Assembly (NCBI RefSeq): GCF_025370935.1
Contig: NC_133472.1
Span: 7,366,496 to 7,430,495 of the forward strand
Reading direction: 5' to 3'
Length of the DNA: 64,000 nucleotides
Origin: Choristoneura fumiferana
Taxonomy: Eukaryota > Arthropoda > Insecta > Lepidoptera > Tortricidae
Below, in pieces: positions 1 through 10,690 of the stretch (the first letter of the stretch is position 1; every line of letters starts with the position of its first letter). Position numbers and translations under genes: made by a program. The notes under the pieces were generated by a model, which ran no database searches, was not told the origin of the DNA, and saw only the letters and a program-made list of their open reading frames with translations.

Positions 1-100
1 AGCAACCTAAGCTGGTCGACTATCAACTTTTGAAATCGCATCACACGACAATACTTTTCGAAGGTGGTAAAAATATGAACTTTGCTATAAAACTATAGTA

Positions 101-232
101 CAGTCAAGGGCAATGATATCAACATGGCCAAAGTTGCAAAAATATGTATACACGGCCTTAATGTTAAGCGCATAATGTCGTGTATACATATTTTTGTAAC
201 TTTGGCCGTGTCGATATCTTTGCCCTTGACTG
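101..232. mobile_element. 132-bp palindromic MITE, TA-flanked (family A, copy 1)
   Basis: Terminal inverted repeats begin CAGTCAAGGGCAA and extend through GGCCAAAGTT and AAAATATGTATACACG, leaving only a short loop. TA dinucleotides flank it at 99-100 and 233-234. Same length as the copy at 52655-52786. TA target and CAGT-type ends suggest Tc1/mariner mobilisation (inference). Confidence 0.85.
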
Positions 233-3114
233 TACGTACAAAACAAAATATAATTTTGTACCATTTTCAATAAGTAATTTCGAGTGGTGTTCTTTCAAGG
301 ATTGGACTCCTACTCGCATATTAATAAGGGTATTAAGTAATATATCAATACTCGTAGCAGTGTAAATACACATATGATAACACATCCGTGAAATCGATGC
401 TCCTCACACGCAATGCTTCAAAATTACAGGTTAAGTAAAAAATATCGACAAATGAGTAATTGGACTAGGCGAAAAGAGTAAATTTTCTTATATACTTAAT
501 AAAATGAAGGTTCTTATAACTATGGACGATTGTGAAATAATTGCGTTTACACCCCACTAGCGTGCATTACAAGTTATGACTCAATAAGATCTTGTTTAAT
601 TAACACTTAATATTTACTGTGCACGTTATAGCAGTTAAGTCAATAAAAATGCATTCGCGAGCGCAAACATGATAAAATTATAAAGTTAGTAAGTCATTAG
701 CGATGTACCGGGGCTCGATTCCACTGAACTTCAAGTGTCGGAGTGTGATTCTTAATGTCGACCGCGGATTAAGCGCTGCGCTCAACCGGTAACCTTAACG
801 AGATCTGAGCCCTTAATGTCTAACACTCTTGGGATTGCAATCGTTTTCAGCACTTCTTTTTGTCCCATGGTATAAGACTCATAGTTAATAAGACAAGGGT
901 AGGAAAATGATTTTAGACAATGCAGCCTCTGTTCACACATAGGCATGATACAGAGAGAGGCACATATCTTGACCTACACGGTACAACAGGCGTCAAAGTA
1001 CTTGTATAGGTAATGAATGTAAGCCAATAGGTCAGTTGTGGTTAACGTGAGCATTTTTGTCACAAGTAAAAACGGGACTCCAAATAAACTTCTCTTTGAA
1101 ATACAAACATGTTATATCATACACCTTGTTTTTTTTTTAGTACTGCTGGTGACACCTTTATAAAATGTGTAACGTATTACCAAGTTTTTAGAAAATAATG
1201 TCATTAAAAATTTCAATTAACACAGTTAAAAGTACGGAGACCCCTTATTGTGTTGTATCTTCTGCCCACAACTTGTTTATCAAAGAAAATACGCGCTTGG
1301 CTAACAATTTAATAGACACGTGTTGCTTATCACAATTTTCTGAAAACTATAGGGATAGACTTCCTGAGACGGGGCTGTCCCGTTTGAAAAGGGGCGTATG
1401 GTTACGTTAGAGTAGTAGTTAGGTTAGTGTTTGTCATGAAAACCGATTGTGATAAGCTTAGCCTGGCTAACTGGTTTTCTGACGCAATGATTGTCGCAGG
1501 CGAGCTTTTTCTTGAGCTTGTTCAACTATTGACTGGTATCACCTAGGTATCAAAGCTTATAAAGCCCTAGGATTAACAAACACGGAACACCAAGCTAGGG
1601 ATAAGATTGACTTTAATTTTTAGTTAAGGTAAACTTGCGAGAGCTCATCGCTGTCCCAATATAGTTGCCATCATTGATATTATGTCATTAGAAATAGAGG
1701 TAAAAGCAGTTTACGGTGTCATCTATTACTATTAGGCATGCGCTCGGACGTTTCCCTTATTATAGAGTGTAAAGAATGAGAAATAATTCTGAACAAAAAA
1801 ATGCACAAAATTAGTATGTATCGGCCTATTCTTTTATATATTATGCTATTTATGATCCTGGACTACGTAGAAAAGACGTAATGAAAAATTTACTTTCCCG
1901 GTAAAATGGAAGTAGATTCCAAGCGTGTATAATATTATGAGTAAGAATACCAATAAAATATATATTTTTTTACTTTGATTTGTATATCGCATCCATATCA
2001 TTGCGTTCAATGATTCAATGGTTTTTAAGGAGTTGCAATCGTTGTTTTTACAATTTTTTTTATTTCATTACCGATTATCTTTTTATACCTATATCTAAGA
2101 GTACGAATACGTGGAACTATGTGTGTTTGTGTGTTCATAGTTGTCTCCTCAGGCCACATAAGCGGACTAGAATAACAAGTTTCGCTTTGTTACGTATTCG
2201 CATACGAAACAAATTAACAAGATAGGTACCAGGTAAGTAATGTAGTTATTTTCATCTAAACCTAACTGAGGACTTAAACTAGCTTTAACTAAAGTAATTA
2301 TAAATTAGCAAGGTTTAAAACCAATTGTAATAAGAGCGAAAGCGGCTAAGTGAGATTATATTGTTGAATCGATTAATCGCTTTCTACTTGTAGTTTTAGT
2401 TATTTTCTAAAAGGGTTCAATTTATAAGTCTTTATTTAGCCTGCAATATGTTTATACGTTTGTTAAAGTTGATTTTTACTTCATTGACTTGAAATTTGGT
2501 ACGGATATTTAATTTGGATGACAACGCTAGCAAAAATACTTGTATTAAAAATTTACAATACAATACAATACAAAGACTCTTTATTGTACACCAGACATAC
2601 AGAAAACAGATACACAGAGAAAAAAAAATTACAAGGTGAGCAATAGGCGGCCTTATCGCTTAAGAACGATCTCTTCCAGGCAACCTTTTTTACAGAAAGA
2701 AGGAAGGACTAGTTTACAACAGGTGGTGCATCAAAAGTAGATCAGAAAATTTAAACGTAACAGCAATACATCTACGAATACATACATAATTATATCACAC
2801 ATAAAATATACGTCAAAAATAAATATAGGTAGTGAGATAAACATTCTCGTTTGATCTATGATCTAGCAATGATTAAATGATTTTATGAAATGACAACTAA
2901 ACCTGTTTCTAGCTATCGGCTTCCTTATTGCGACAATATTCTAAAAATATTTCCTAAACAATGTAGGTGTGTCGTTTTCTTTTTAAAATGTGTAAGCTTG
3001 ACTTTTGTGGTTTGCGATTGAACTTAAAACCAATCAGATATTGGAGAATTAACCTCTGACCATTTAGTTTAGTTCAAATGCAGAATTACCACTACCTTTG
3101 GATTATACCTCTAT

Positions 3115-3190
3115 ACGTCCTTCTGTTGGGTCAAGCCTGCTCTCAGAATGGCAGGGCTGGGGCTATTGGGCAGATTGAGAACTTAAAAAT
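3115..3190 (+). mobile_element. Degenerate SINE-like repeat fragment
   Basis: Diverged match to the block (tatacgtcc…ctgggc…ctctcagaatg…agggcttggg) seen more clearly at 36610-36730 and 13941-14028. Confidence 0.4.
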
Positions 3191-4540
3191 TGCCATTCAT
3201 TCTAATTTTGGCTTACAAAATTAAAGTTCTTTTATATGCTCTCAGCTTATCTTTCTATTTCTTACGATAATTTTTTGAGAGACGAAATTTTCACGTACAG
3301 CATACATCTACGATCATGTCAAATCTGTTTGCGTTCCTACAAACTCATATGCGAACTAAATCATCACACAAATAGGACATGCAGACAACCTATGCATTGA
3401 GGGTAGGAGCGCTAGTATTTACTACCCCGCTGCGGGGGGGGGTATGCTGCTGCCGGCGAAAACTAGCAGCCGTCTACCCTGGAATCGATCCATTGCACGC
3501 CAAGATACATTTCCCATTAAACGATAACGTCCGAGGTTGTCATATATTTTTGGCAGAGGAACGCAGTTGTAACTAGCTCTTGTTGAAAATAATACATAAT
3601 TAATATTGTTTCTAGAATCCTTGTGAAGTAAAACTAAGGTTGAAAAAGGAAGGTTATAAGGTTGTATCTACAGGGTATTCATTCAGATTCTATGTACTCG
3701 TAAATAAAAATAACTTGCCGGATGTATGTTATTGCATAGCTTCAATGGCTAATAGCATAGCTTCACCTGGTAGGCTAATTCTTTTTTTGCTATGTTTGTA
3801 GTTGTCAGAACATTATTTGTATGAGAATCTTATGGATGTCTCAGAAAAATTGAAAACAAAAAAACAGTTGTTTTAAAAAAATCTGCTAATAAGTGAGTAA
3901 GACATAAGTTGCTTGCATGGAAGGTTTGTCTGGTTGGTCTACTGTTACGCTTGTTTAAAATGATTGTTTTGACGGTGAGATTTTTACGGAAACGTTGTAT
4001 TTTTTGGAAACATCGTTCCATTCACATAAAATGAATACTAAAAGACATCTGAAAATTCAACCGTCCAGTTTAAAGACAAACAAGTGCTAAGTTCAAAGTA
4101 ATCAAAAGGTTCTCACCAAAAGCAACGCAGGCGAGTAGAGAGGCGATACCACTGGTAATCATTGTACGTCCGCGCGTCGTTCTCTGTACGGCACCACTGA
4201 GCGCGCTCGGCCCCCGCTCGCGAACGACCCTTGGCGCGATGTCGTAATAGGACTGGCTCTGGGGCTGGCGAGGTGAGGCTTTTGGGACACCCTGTAAATA
4301 TCGTATGTTAGTCTTAATTGGTCGTTTTCAGTTTGAAATTTTATTACGTTGATTTTTTTCTTAAAGTTATGTTTTGATGCTATCAAATTGTGATCTGTGA
4401 CTAACTTGGTTCTCATGATTTTTCAACAAAAAAGTATTAAATATTTAGCGGAGTATAATGAGGCTTCCTTTGAGAAGTTAGTTGGTGCTTGTCGTGAGGT
4501 CCGTTTGACAAATTTGACACTTGATCTATGAATCCATGAT

Positions 4541-4736
4541 CAAAATTGTTTTTTTTTATTACTAATCTACTTATTATCTTCTTCCTCTGAACATCAAATA
4601 ATATTTTACCTTGATTATTATATATTAAACCTAGCCTAAGTCAAATTGTTTTTTTTTCTATTACTAATCTATTTATTATCTTCTTCCTCTAAACATAATG
4701 TTATACCTTAATTATATAAATTAAACCTAACCTAAG
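4541..4736. repeat. Two-unit tandem duplication, period about 101 bp
   Basis: Units 4541-4640 and 4642-4736 share TTATTATCTTCTTCCTCT and a 3' TTAAACCTAACCTAAG-type end with small indels. Confidence 0.85.
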
Positions 4737-4917
4737 TTTGATAGGGACCTAAACGACTGTAATTAATGTCGATAGACCTCCTATTCTGCGTAATTGAGGC
4801 GCTTCGTGCCTTGTCACAATTCTAATATAACTATGTGGGTAAAATTAACCTAATTCAAAGGGTTGTTTGATGTATGGGAATAATTAGTATATTATATAGT
4901 GTCGATAATCACCATTA

Positions 4918-5135
4918 ACATGGTTGGCAAATAAAATTATGGCATGCGATAATTATGGATTGCAATGATTATGAAAAACGAAATTATTGATATTAATAAA
5001 ACGGGAAAGAAAGATTCTGTTATTTGATTAATGTGGTAAACAATGAGTATGGCAAATGAAATTATAAGAAACAACATTATGGCAATTGAATATTATGGCA
5101 CATAAAATACGGGCAAATGAAATTCTGGCAAGTAG
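4918..5135. repeat. Degenerate array of AATTATGGCAAATGA-like units
   Basis: The phrase (g)gcaaatgaaattatgg recurs imperfectly about every 15–30 bp. The following sequence (aacccaagg…catatcggctcgcat) also occurs at 39957-39996, tying this to the repeat there. Confidence 0.55.
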
Positions 5136-5354
5136 AGGTAACCCAAGGGTCCATATCGGCTCGCATAGTTATTGTAAGTCCGAATGTAATGTTTGTCAGA
5201 ATGCTCGTTTGATAACTCTTTTTTCTCTGAATCTAATTATTGTTCAGAATTGTTATAAAACAAACCTAACCTAACCTTTCTAAAGGATGACCATTTAAAA
5301 TTTTCAGATAAATTTAAGGTTTCAGTAGAAAAATAATTATGACAAACGATGATT

Positions 5355-5640
5355 CGGGCAAAAAACCGGCCAAGAGCGTGTCGGACACGCATGAAATAAG
5401 GTTCCGTAGCCATTACGAAAAAATTAAGTAATATTTTTTTAAGGATTTCGTATTTCGTACGGAGTACTGGAGGAGTAATGTACTCCAAAAAAAATTGTTT
5501 TTGAATTTTTTATTGTGCTATTTTGTCGCCATAGTTTACATATATATTCGAGCAAAATTACAGCTTTCTAGCATCGATAGTCCCTTAGCAAAACCGCGGA
5601 CGGACAGACATTTTTGCCATTTTGGCTACGGAACCCTAAA
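5355..5640 (+). mobile_element. Interspersed repeat, GGCCAAG…GGAACCCTAAAAA family
   Basis: Starts aaaaaccggccaagagcg, has gacggacagaca near the end, and finishes ggctacggaaccctaaaaa. Related copies at 39598-39905 (minus) and 52608-52962, and a related 3' end at 35700-35796. Confidence 0.65.
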
Positions 5641-6459
5641 AATTACGGTATGACTAGCGAAGAGTATGCGAACTTTGGCGCTCCCTAACCCAAGAAGCCC
5701 TCATTGGCTTTGTGGTATAGAATGGCCTTTAGAAATTTTTATTTTCATACCTCCGACTCCATCTGCAAAGAATTCGTTTATCGCTATCCCGATAGAAATG
5801 ATGTGTGGCCTATAATACGAGAAAAAAATTAAAACATAGATCGTCCTCGTCAATCTGAACAACATTAGTTCAGCGACTTTTAAAAATAACGGAGTCTTTG
5901 AATTTTCTTTTTTTCATACAAATTAAATACTGCTATCAATGTACGCCATCCTAGAACCCAACTGACGTCGCCTGTCACGCTACAAACATCAAGCATTTTG
6001 CTTTACATGCTTCTTCGAATAAACTTACAAGTGTAATAAAAATTAAAAACAATATTTATTTTTAAAAGTCGCTAAACTAATGTTGTTCAATTTGACGACT
6101 ATGATCTATGTTTTAATTATTTGCTCATATTACAGGCCACACCCGGTATACACAGATTACATATACGTCTTTCACTATACATACTCTACCAATTTGTTTT
6201 TGTTCACCGAAAATGTATTCGTGTCTAATCACTTTAACAAAATGACTTGTCGTTTTGTTGTTATGACTACATAACACACCTAGTTATGTAAAAGCTTACT
6301 AAAGCTTTCATATAACCTGTAAATTTCGGAATAATAGGTGATCAAGTACTTTTATACAAACATGTTAGTCATGATTTTCTATCTGACTGTCCGAAATAGA
6401 ATCATGTTTTCACGTGTATTACCTATTTTGTATTGATGTCTTTATTTCTTTAGCAATCC

Positions 6460-7172
6460 CTTTAGCCTAATCGGCTGGACGGATTTCAATGTGAGGTATC
6501 ATAAGACTTATCGTAATGAGGGCTATCGCGTATGAATTCGCCACTAGAGGCGCTAGTGTAGCGTGAGGTCTCCGAAATGTCAAATCTCATAGTTTTTGGG
6601 TGAGCTACGCGGGTTTATTTATAATTAGAATAATTTTGTGAATATTTTGCAATATCTGAAATTAATTATGGCAAATATGCGTTCCGGGGCAATGAATGTC
6701 TGTGTTTTGAGACAGTTTTGTCTTTCGGAAACCTTTGTCCTCCCTTTTTTCCGAACAAAACGGGGACTATGCAACACTGTGGTATGCTCGATATTTTATG
6801 GTATGGTTTTAAGGTGTATTAAATATTATTTTAATCTAAACTTTGTTTTCACGCCCGTAATAACAGACTTTGAAAGCCATACTTAAAACCTCACGCAACA
6901 GTGCGCCATCTAGTGAGACAAAAAACGATAGCCCTCGTTGACGGAGTGACATAGTGTATAATAAGTATATGTTTGTATTAGGCATATTTTAATTTGGAAT
7001 CTGCAAAAAAAGAAGAGAGGAATAAAAAATACGGAAGGGAATTAAAAACATATATTTTTGTTGTAACAATATCGTTATCAAATATAAGCTAATGATCAGC
7101 TGCGAATCATCAAAAATAATGGAACAAAAAATAAATAAAAAGTCAAAAAACCCGACTGCCTTTAAACGTATT
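6460..7172 (+). mobile_element. CCCGACTGCC-type repeat, interrupted by an insertion
   Basis: Left part (agcctaatcggctggacggattt…gaggtatcataa) and right part (agtgacatagtgtataata…gtaacaatat…cccgactgcctt) are continuous in the copy at 34965-35380. Here they are split by the element at 6518-6935. Confidence 0.6.
6518..6935. mobile_element. 418-bp non-autonomous DNA transposon with GAGGGCTATCG ends
   Basis: Terminal inverted repeats GAGGGCTATCG/CGATAGCCCTC with matching subterminal parts (gcgtgaggt). The open frame at 6638-6886 inside it has no recognisable product. Confidence 0.7.
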
Positions 7173-8302
7173 TTAATGATGTTAGCCACACATAATAATA
7201 TTATGTATCTCTGAGATTTTGGTAATGAAATAAATGATTTTTAATTTATTTGTGTAAATTATTCAGTTGGAAATTTATGACTGCAAAACTCAAATAATTA
7301 GAACAAATTTGATTCAGTTTATTTTTTATTTCAATTGCACCTGTAGATACTAAGTGGAAGAAACCAGGTCCAAAATACTTCCTTGACTGGACTGGTTTAA
7401 GACAAGTAAAGGTACGCTTGACCTCTCCAATTAGTTACGTAGGCGTTAACATCATGTCGTTACAAAGGAATCAGTTGTAGACCGGAGTCTCGCTGCATTA
7501 GGGTCAAAGTTATAAGAAATCCTAATGAACTGCTCGTGGGTACATTACCTATTCATATTTTTCAAATGACATGTTTTTGTTACTCTACAGCATACAGAAC
7601 TATAAAAGATCAGTAAAAATTGGGTCGTAAATCTAAGTGTTTCGTTTGCAAAGCAGGTTAAATCAAAGCCATCTGCTGTAACTTGTATGTTGTAAAATAT
7701 ATGCTATTATAGAGTCTTTCACGCTTTAATATAGTTTATTAAAATTGTGAAACGTTGTTGTGTTGGTAACGATTTGTAGACTTAACTGCCAACAATACAA
7801 ATTGAGATTTCACTTATCCCCATTTCTGCCTTCATGTACTTTGCTTTAACCATAAAACAAAAGGATGACACATACTTTACAAGTACTTTATTCTTTTACT
7901 AAAGGCACTCATATTCGACACCTATTCTGCAAAATCTAAATTTAACATCGTAATTTCTACTTGAAAAATAAAGACTACTTAAGTATTATGGTATAAAACG
8001 TTACACCGATCTGTCTCTTGCATCACCCGAAATCGTAAAAGTACCCCACAGTTCAAATTATGTCTATTATTTTTGTGGCCTCGAAATAGGTACTAATTCA
8101 GAATTTACATTTTAATGTCGAAGCAAAGGATTTAACAGTCGGATCTCAACCTACAGAATCACGAATCAAAGACGAACATTACCGAACACGTACTCGATCA
8201 CGAAGTGATGAAATGCTACGCAAAAACTAGTAAAGTAACTTTTTACTAACAATGTCTTGCCCATATGAAAAACTACTATAAAACATTAGTTATAAGTATG
8301 TA

Positions 8303-8465
8303 CAGTCAAGTGCAAAAATAAGTATCTATTCGAACCACTCAAAAATATGTTACTACGGCCTTATTGCGTCGGAATAGGAGTCTGTCACACGGTCTTATCC
8401 CCATGTAATAAGGTCGTTGCACATATATTTTCGGGTTGTTCAAGTAGATAGATTTCCGTATCACA
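8303..8465. mobile_element. Palindromic MITE, CAGTCAAGTGCAAAA type
   Basis: Preceded by TA. The left arm (cgaaccactcaaaaatatgttactacggcctta) is inverted, with divergence, on the right (taaggtcgttgcacatatattttcggg). Its terminal bases resemble the family at 101-232. Confidence 0.6.
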
Positions 8466-9378
8466 TATTGCGCACGATTGTTTGTTTTAATAGTATTGTT
8501 TTGTAGTTCGTATTATTAAGGCTCTTAAAACTTACTCTACCGTAATGTACTTACATTTTCTTTAAAGATGCACTTTTATAGAATTAAAAGAGACTTATTT
8601 GTACATCCTTATGAGTACAGTCGAGTTCATAAACTTAAAAAAATGAATTGTTAATGAGGGCGCATGATGAAGCAATTCTTTAAGCCTGTCATAAACCGGT
8701 AGGTTACTTTTAGGGACAAATTCACTAAGGTTTTTGACAAGTGCACGTACAGTAAAGTGTATATAAAAAACCCCAAGAAATGTGTGCTGAAACCTTTTTC
8801 TTTTTAGTGACCCTAGCGCCATCTAGTTATGAAATAAAGGAACCGCTACATTCTGCATTATACTATCGAAGTTTCTCGACTCGATTGCATAATACAACTT
8901 TCAACTCTCTTCCTTAGGACTTCGGTCCCCAGGCATAACATCTGCTCGAAGAGAGATTTTTCTACTGACGCCTCAAGCCACTTGTGAGAAATAATTTAAT
9001 AGATAATTTTGATTAAATAATTTAACATTAAATAAACCGATTAATTCGCGGACACAATCGCGTGTCCATTGGTGTAGATTTATATCAGTACATAAAGCAG
9101 TTTGATTGACACATATCGTTTCTTTGACCCGTTAATCTCATTAACTGCGCTTGTGCAACGCTTGATCACTACGATGGGGGTAATTGGACCACGAGTGAGA
9201 ATTAAGTAAGCAGCATTTAGAGGAGAATATATTGCGAGATTTGTTACATTGCGCCGCCGCGTGGTTATGAATTAAGAATTGGTCGATGAAAGACAGCATT
9301 GTACCGCGACTCGTACGATATTTCTTGACATCTAAATGAGGCTCTATTTGACACATTCTGGGTAGTAGCAAGTTTGTT

Positions 9379-9490
9379 CAGTCGTCTACGATCAATATGA
9401 CCAAAGTTATAAAAATATGTATACACGACCTTAATGTTAAGTCAAGAAAGTAGTGTATACATGTTTTTGTAACTTTGGCCCTTCGCTCTT
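9379..9490. mobile_element. Family A MITE, decayed copy
   Basis: Retains ccaaagttataaaaatatgtatacacg and its inverse around a loop like that at 101-232; both ends have decayed. Confidence 0.7.
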
Positions 9491-9809
9491 TTAATAGGTC
9501 CACATCAAGGGATTTTATAGTAGCTAACCACTAATCCTACCTATCTAAATAAATAAATGATCTATCTCTCTAACTGATTCTCTCACCTTTACATATAAAT
9601 CTTAACGTTTCATTAACGTGTTATTTCCTTATTTTGTGAAACATGATTTTCTACCCTCGTACAAAAATAAGTCGATCGGACCGTCTGGCCAATATGGTAA
9701 GAAATGTAGTTTATATCTTCAGTGTTGTGATAATATAGGTAAGTATACATTTTAATTCCTTACCTCACCATATAGGTCATACTGGTCATAGGTATTTATG
9801 GTGTTACAT

Positions 9810-10140
9810 GTGTTACCGACAGCCAGGCTTTTTTTAAGGGAGGTTAAAGTAACGTATTTCTGTAACATAACCATGACATTAATTTAATTAAAAAACTAAA
9901 AATCGACTTTGTTAACTTTCTAACAAAATTATAATTGCCAGCAATGTACAGAAAAGAAAATTGCCAAGTAATAACCAAAGTAATTGTCGGCTGTCATTTA
10001 CACTTACTTGTTAATTTATTTTCAGCAGAAAGATAACCAAGTCTGAATTTAAGTTTATTAATTATAAATTAATATCATGGTTAAGTTACAGAATACGTTA
10101 CTTTAACCTCACTTAAAAAAAGCCTGGGTACCGGTAACAC
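9810..10140. mobile_element. 331-bp TIR element
   Basis: Left arm GTGTTACCG…CCAGGCTTTTTTTAAG…GAGGTTAAAGTAACGTATT is matched in reverse at the right end, with arms of roughly 95 bp and a non-repeated middle. It lies about 430 bp past the CPAP3 paralogue. Confidence 0.8.
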
Positions 10141-10573
10141 ACTGTATATATTGATGAATAAGAAATTACGTTACAGGTCTTCAATGTTACGAGTATAGAT
10201 CTGTGAAATGGCCAAGCCATACTTTGAAATCAACGTGTACATACATGTGTGTAGAAGTCAGGGCTTAGGGATTTGGCCGTGTACGTGTATATCCTATATG
10301 TATCCTAGTATTATTAGACTTGGACTGCCCATTGTAGGAGTAGGAGAGTGAAAATAAAAGATGTCTTTACATTTATAATCTTTGATTGTAACGTAAAATT
10401 TACCATGTATAAAGTATTACCCAAGACTAAGTCCAAAACCAATTAGCATTTGGCTTGATTTTTTTGATCCCATAATTTCACGTAGCTAACGAATAGTCAT
10501 GTGTATTTCAGTGTGAAAACAACTGGTCATAAACTTCTGGTCATCAATAAAACACTGTTTATAAAATAATTAT

Positions 10574-10579
10574 TTTATT
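10574..10579 (-). terminator. Polyadenylation signal of the CPAP3 paralogue
   Basis: AATAAA on the minus strand, 48 nt past the stop codon. It is the first canonical hexamer downstream, implying a short 3' UTR. Confidence 0.6.
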
Positions 10580-10626
10580 TTAAATACATGTCTAAATCTT
10601 ATGATAAATATAAGTACTACGGCACT

Positions 10627-10690
10627 TTACGCTTTCTTCGGGAGTTTGCTCTTCTCCTTTTCCAAATTCACTCCATCATAGAAGTTTTCA
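10627..10690 (-). CDS. CPAP3 paralogue exon 7: C-terminal tail and stop
   Basis: Acceptor TTTTCACAG. Encodes the last cysteine, ENFYDGVNL and a basic tail ending KKA, then TAA at 10629-10627. The tail is unlike the alanine/proline tail of obst-A. Confidence 0.9.

Larger units (their letters stand above)
1..10573. other. Flank downstream of the CPAP3 paralogue, no gene recognised
   Basis: Open frames are short with no family resemblance. Recognisable content is repeats: MITEs near 101, 8303, 9379 and 9810, a 101-bp tandem duplication near 4541, a degenerate array near 4918, and interspersed repeats near 5355 and 6460. Stretches 235-3100, 3200-4540, 7180-8300 and 8470-9370 show nothing I can name. 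Confidence 0.6.
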
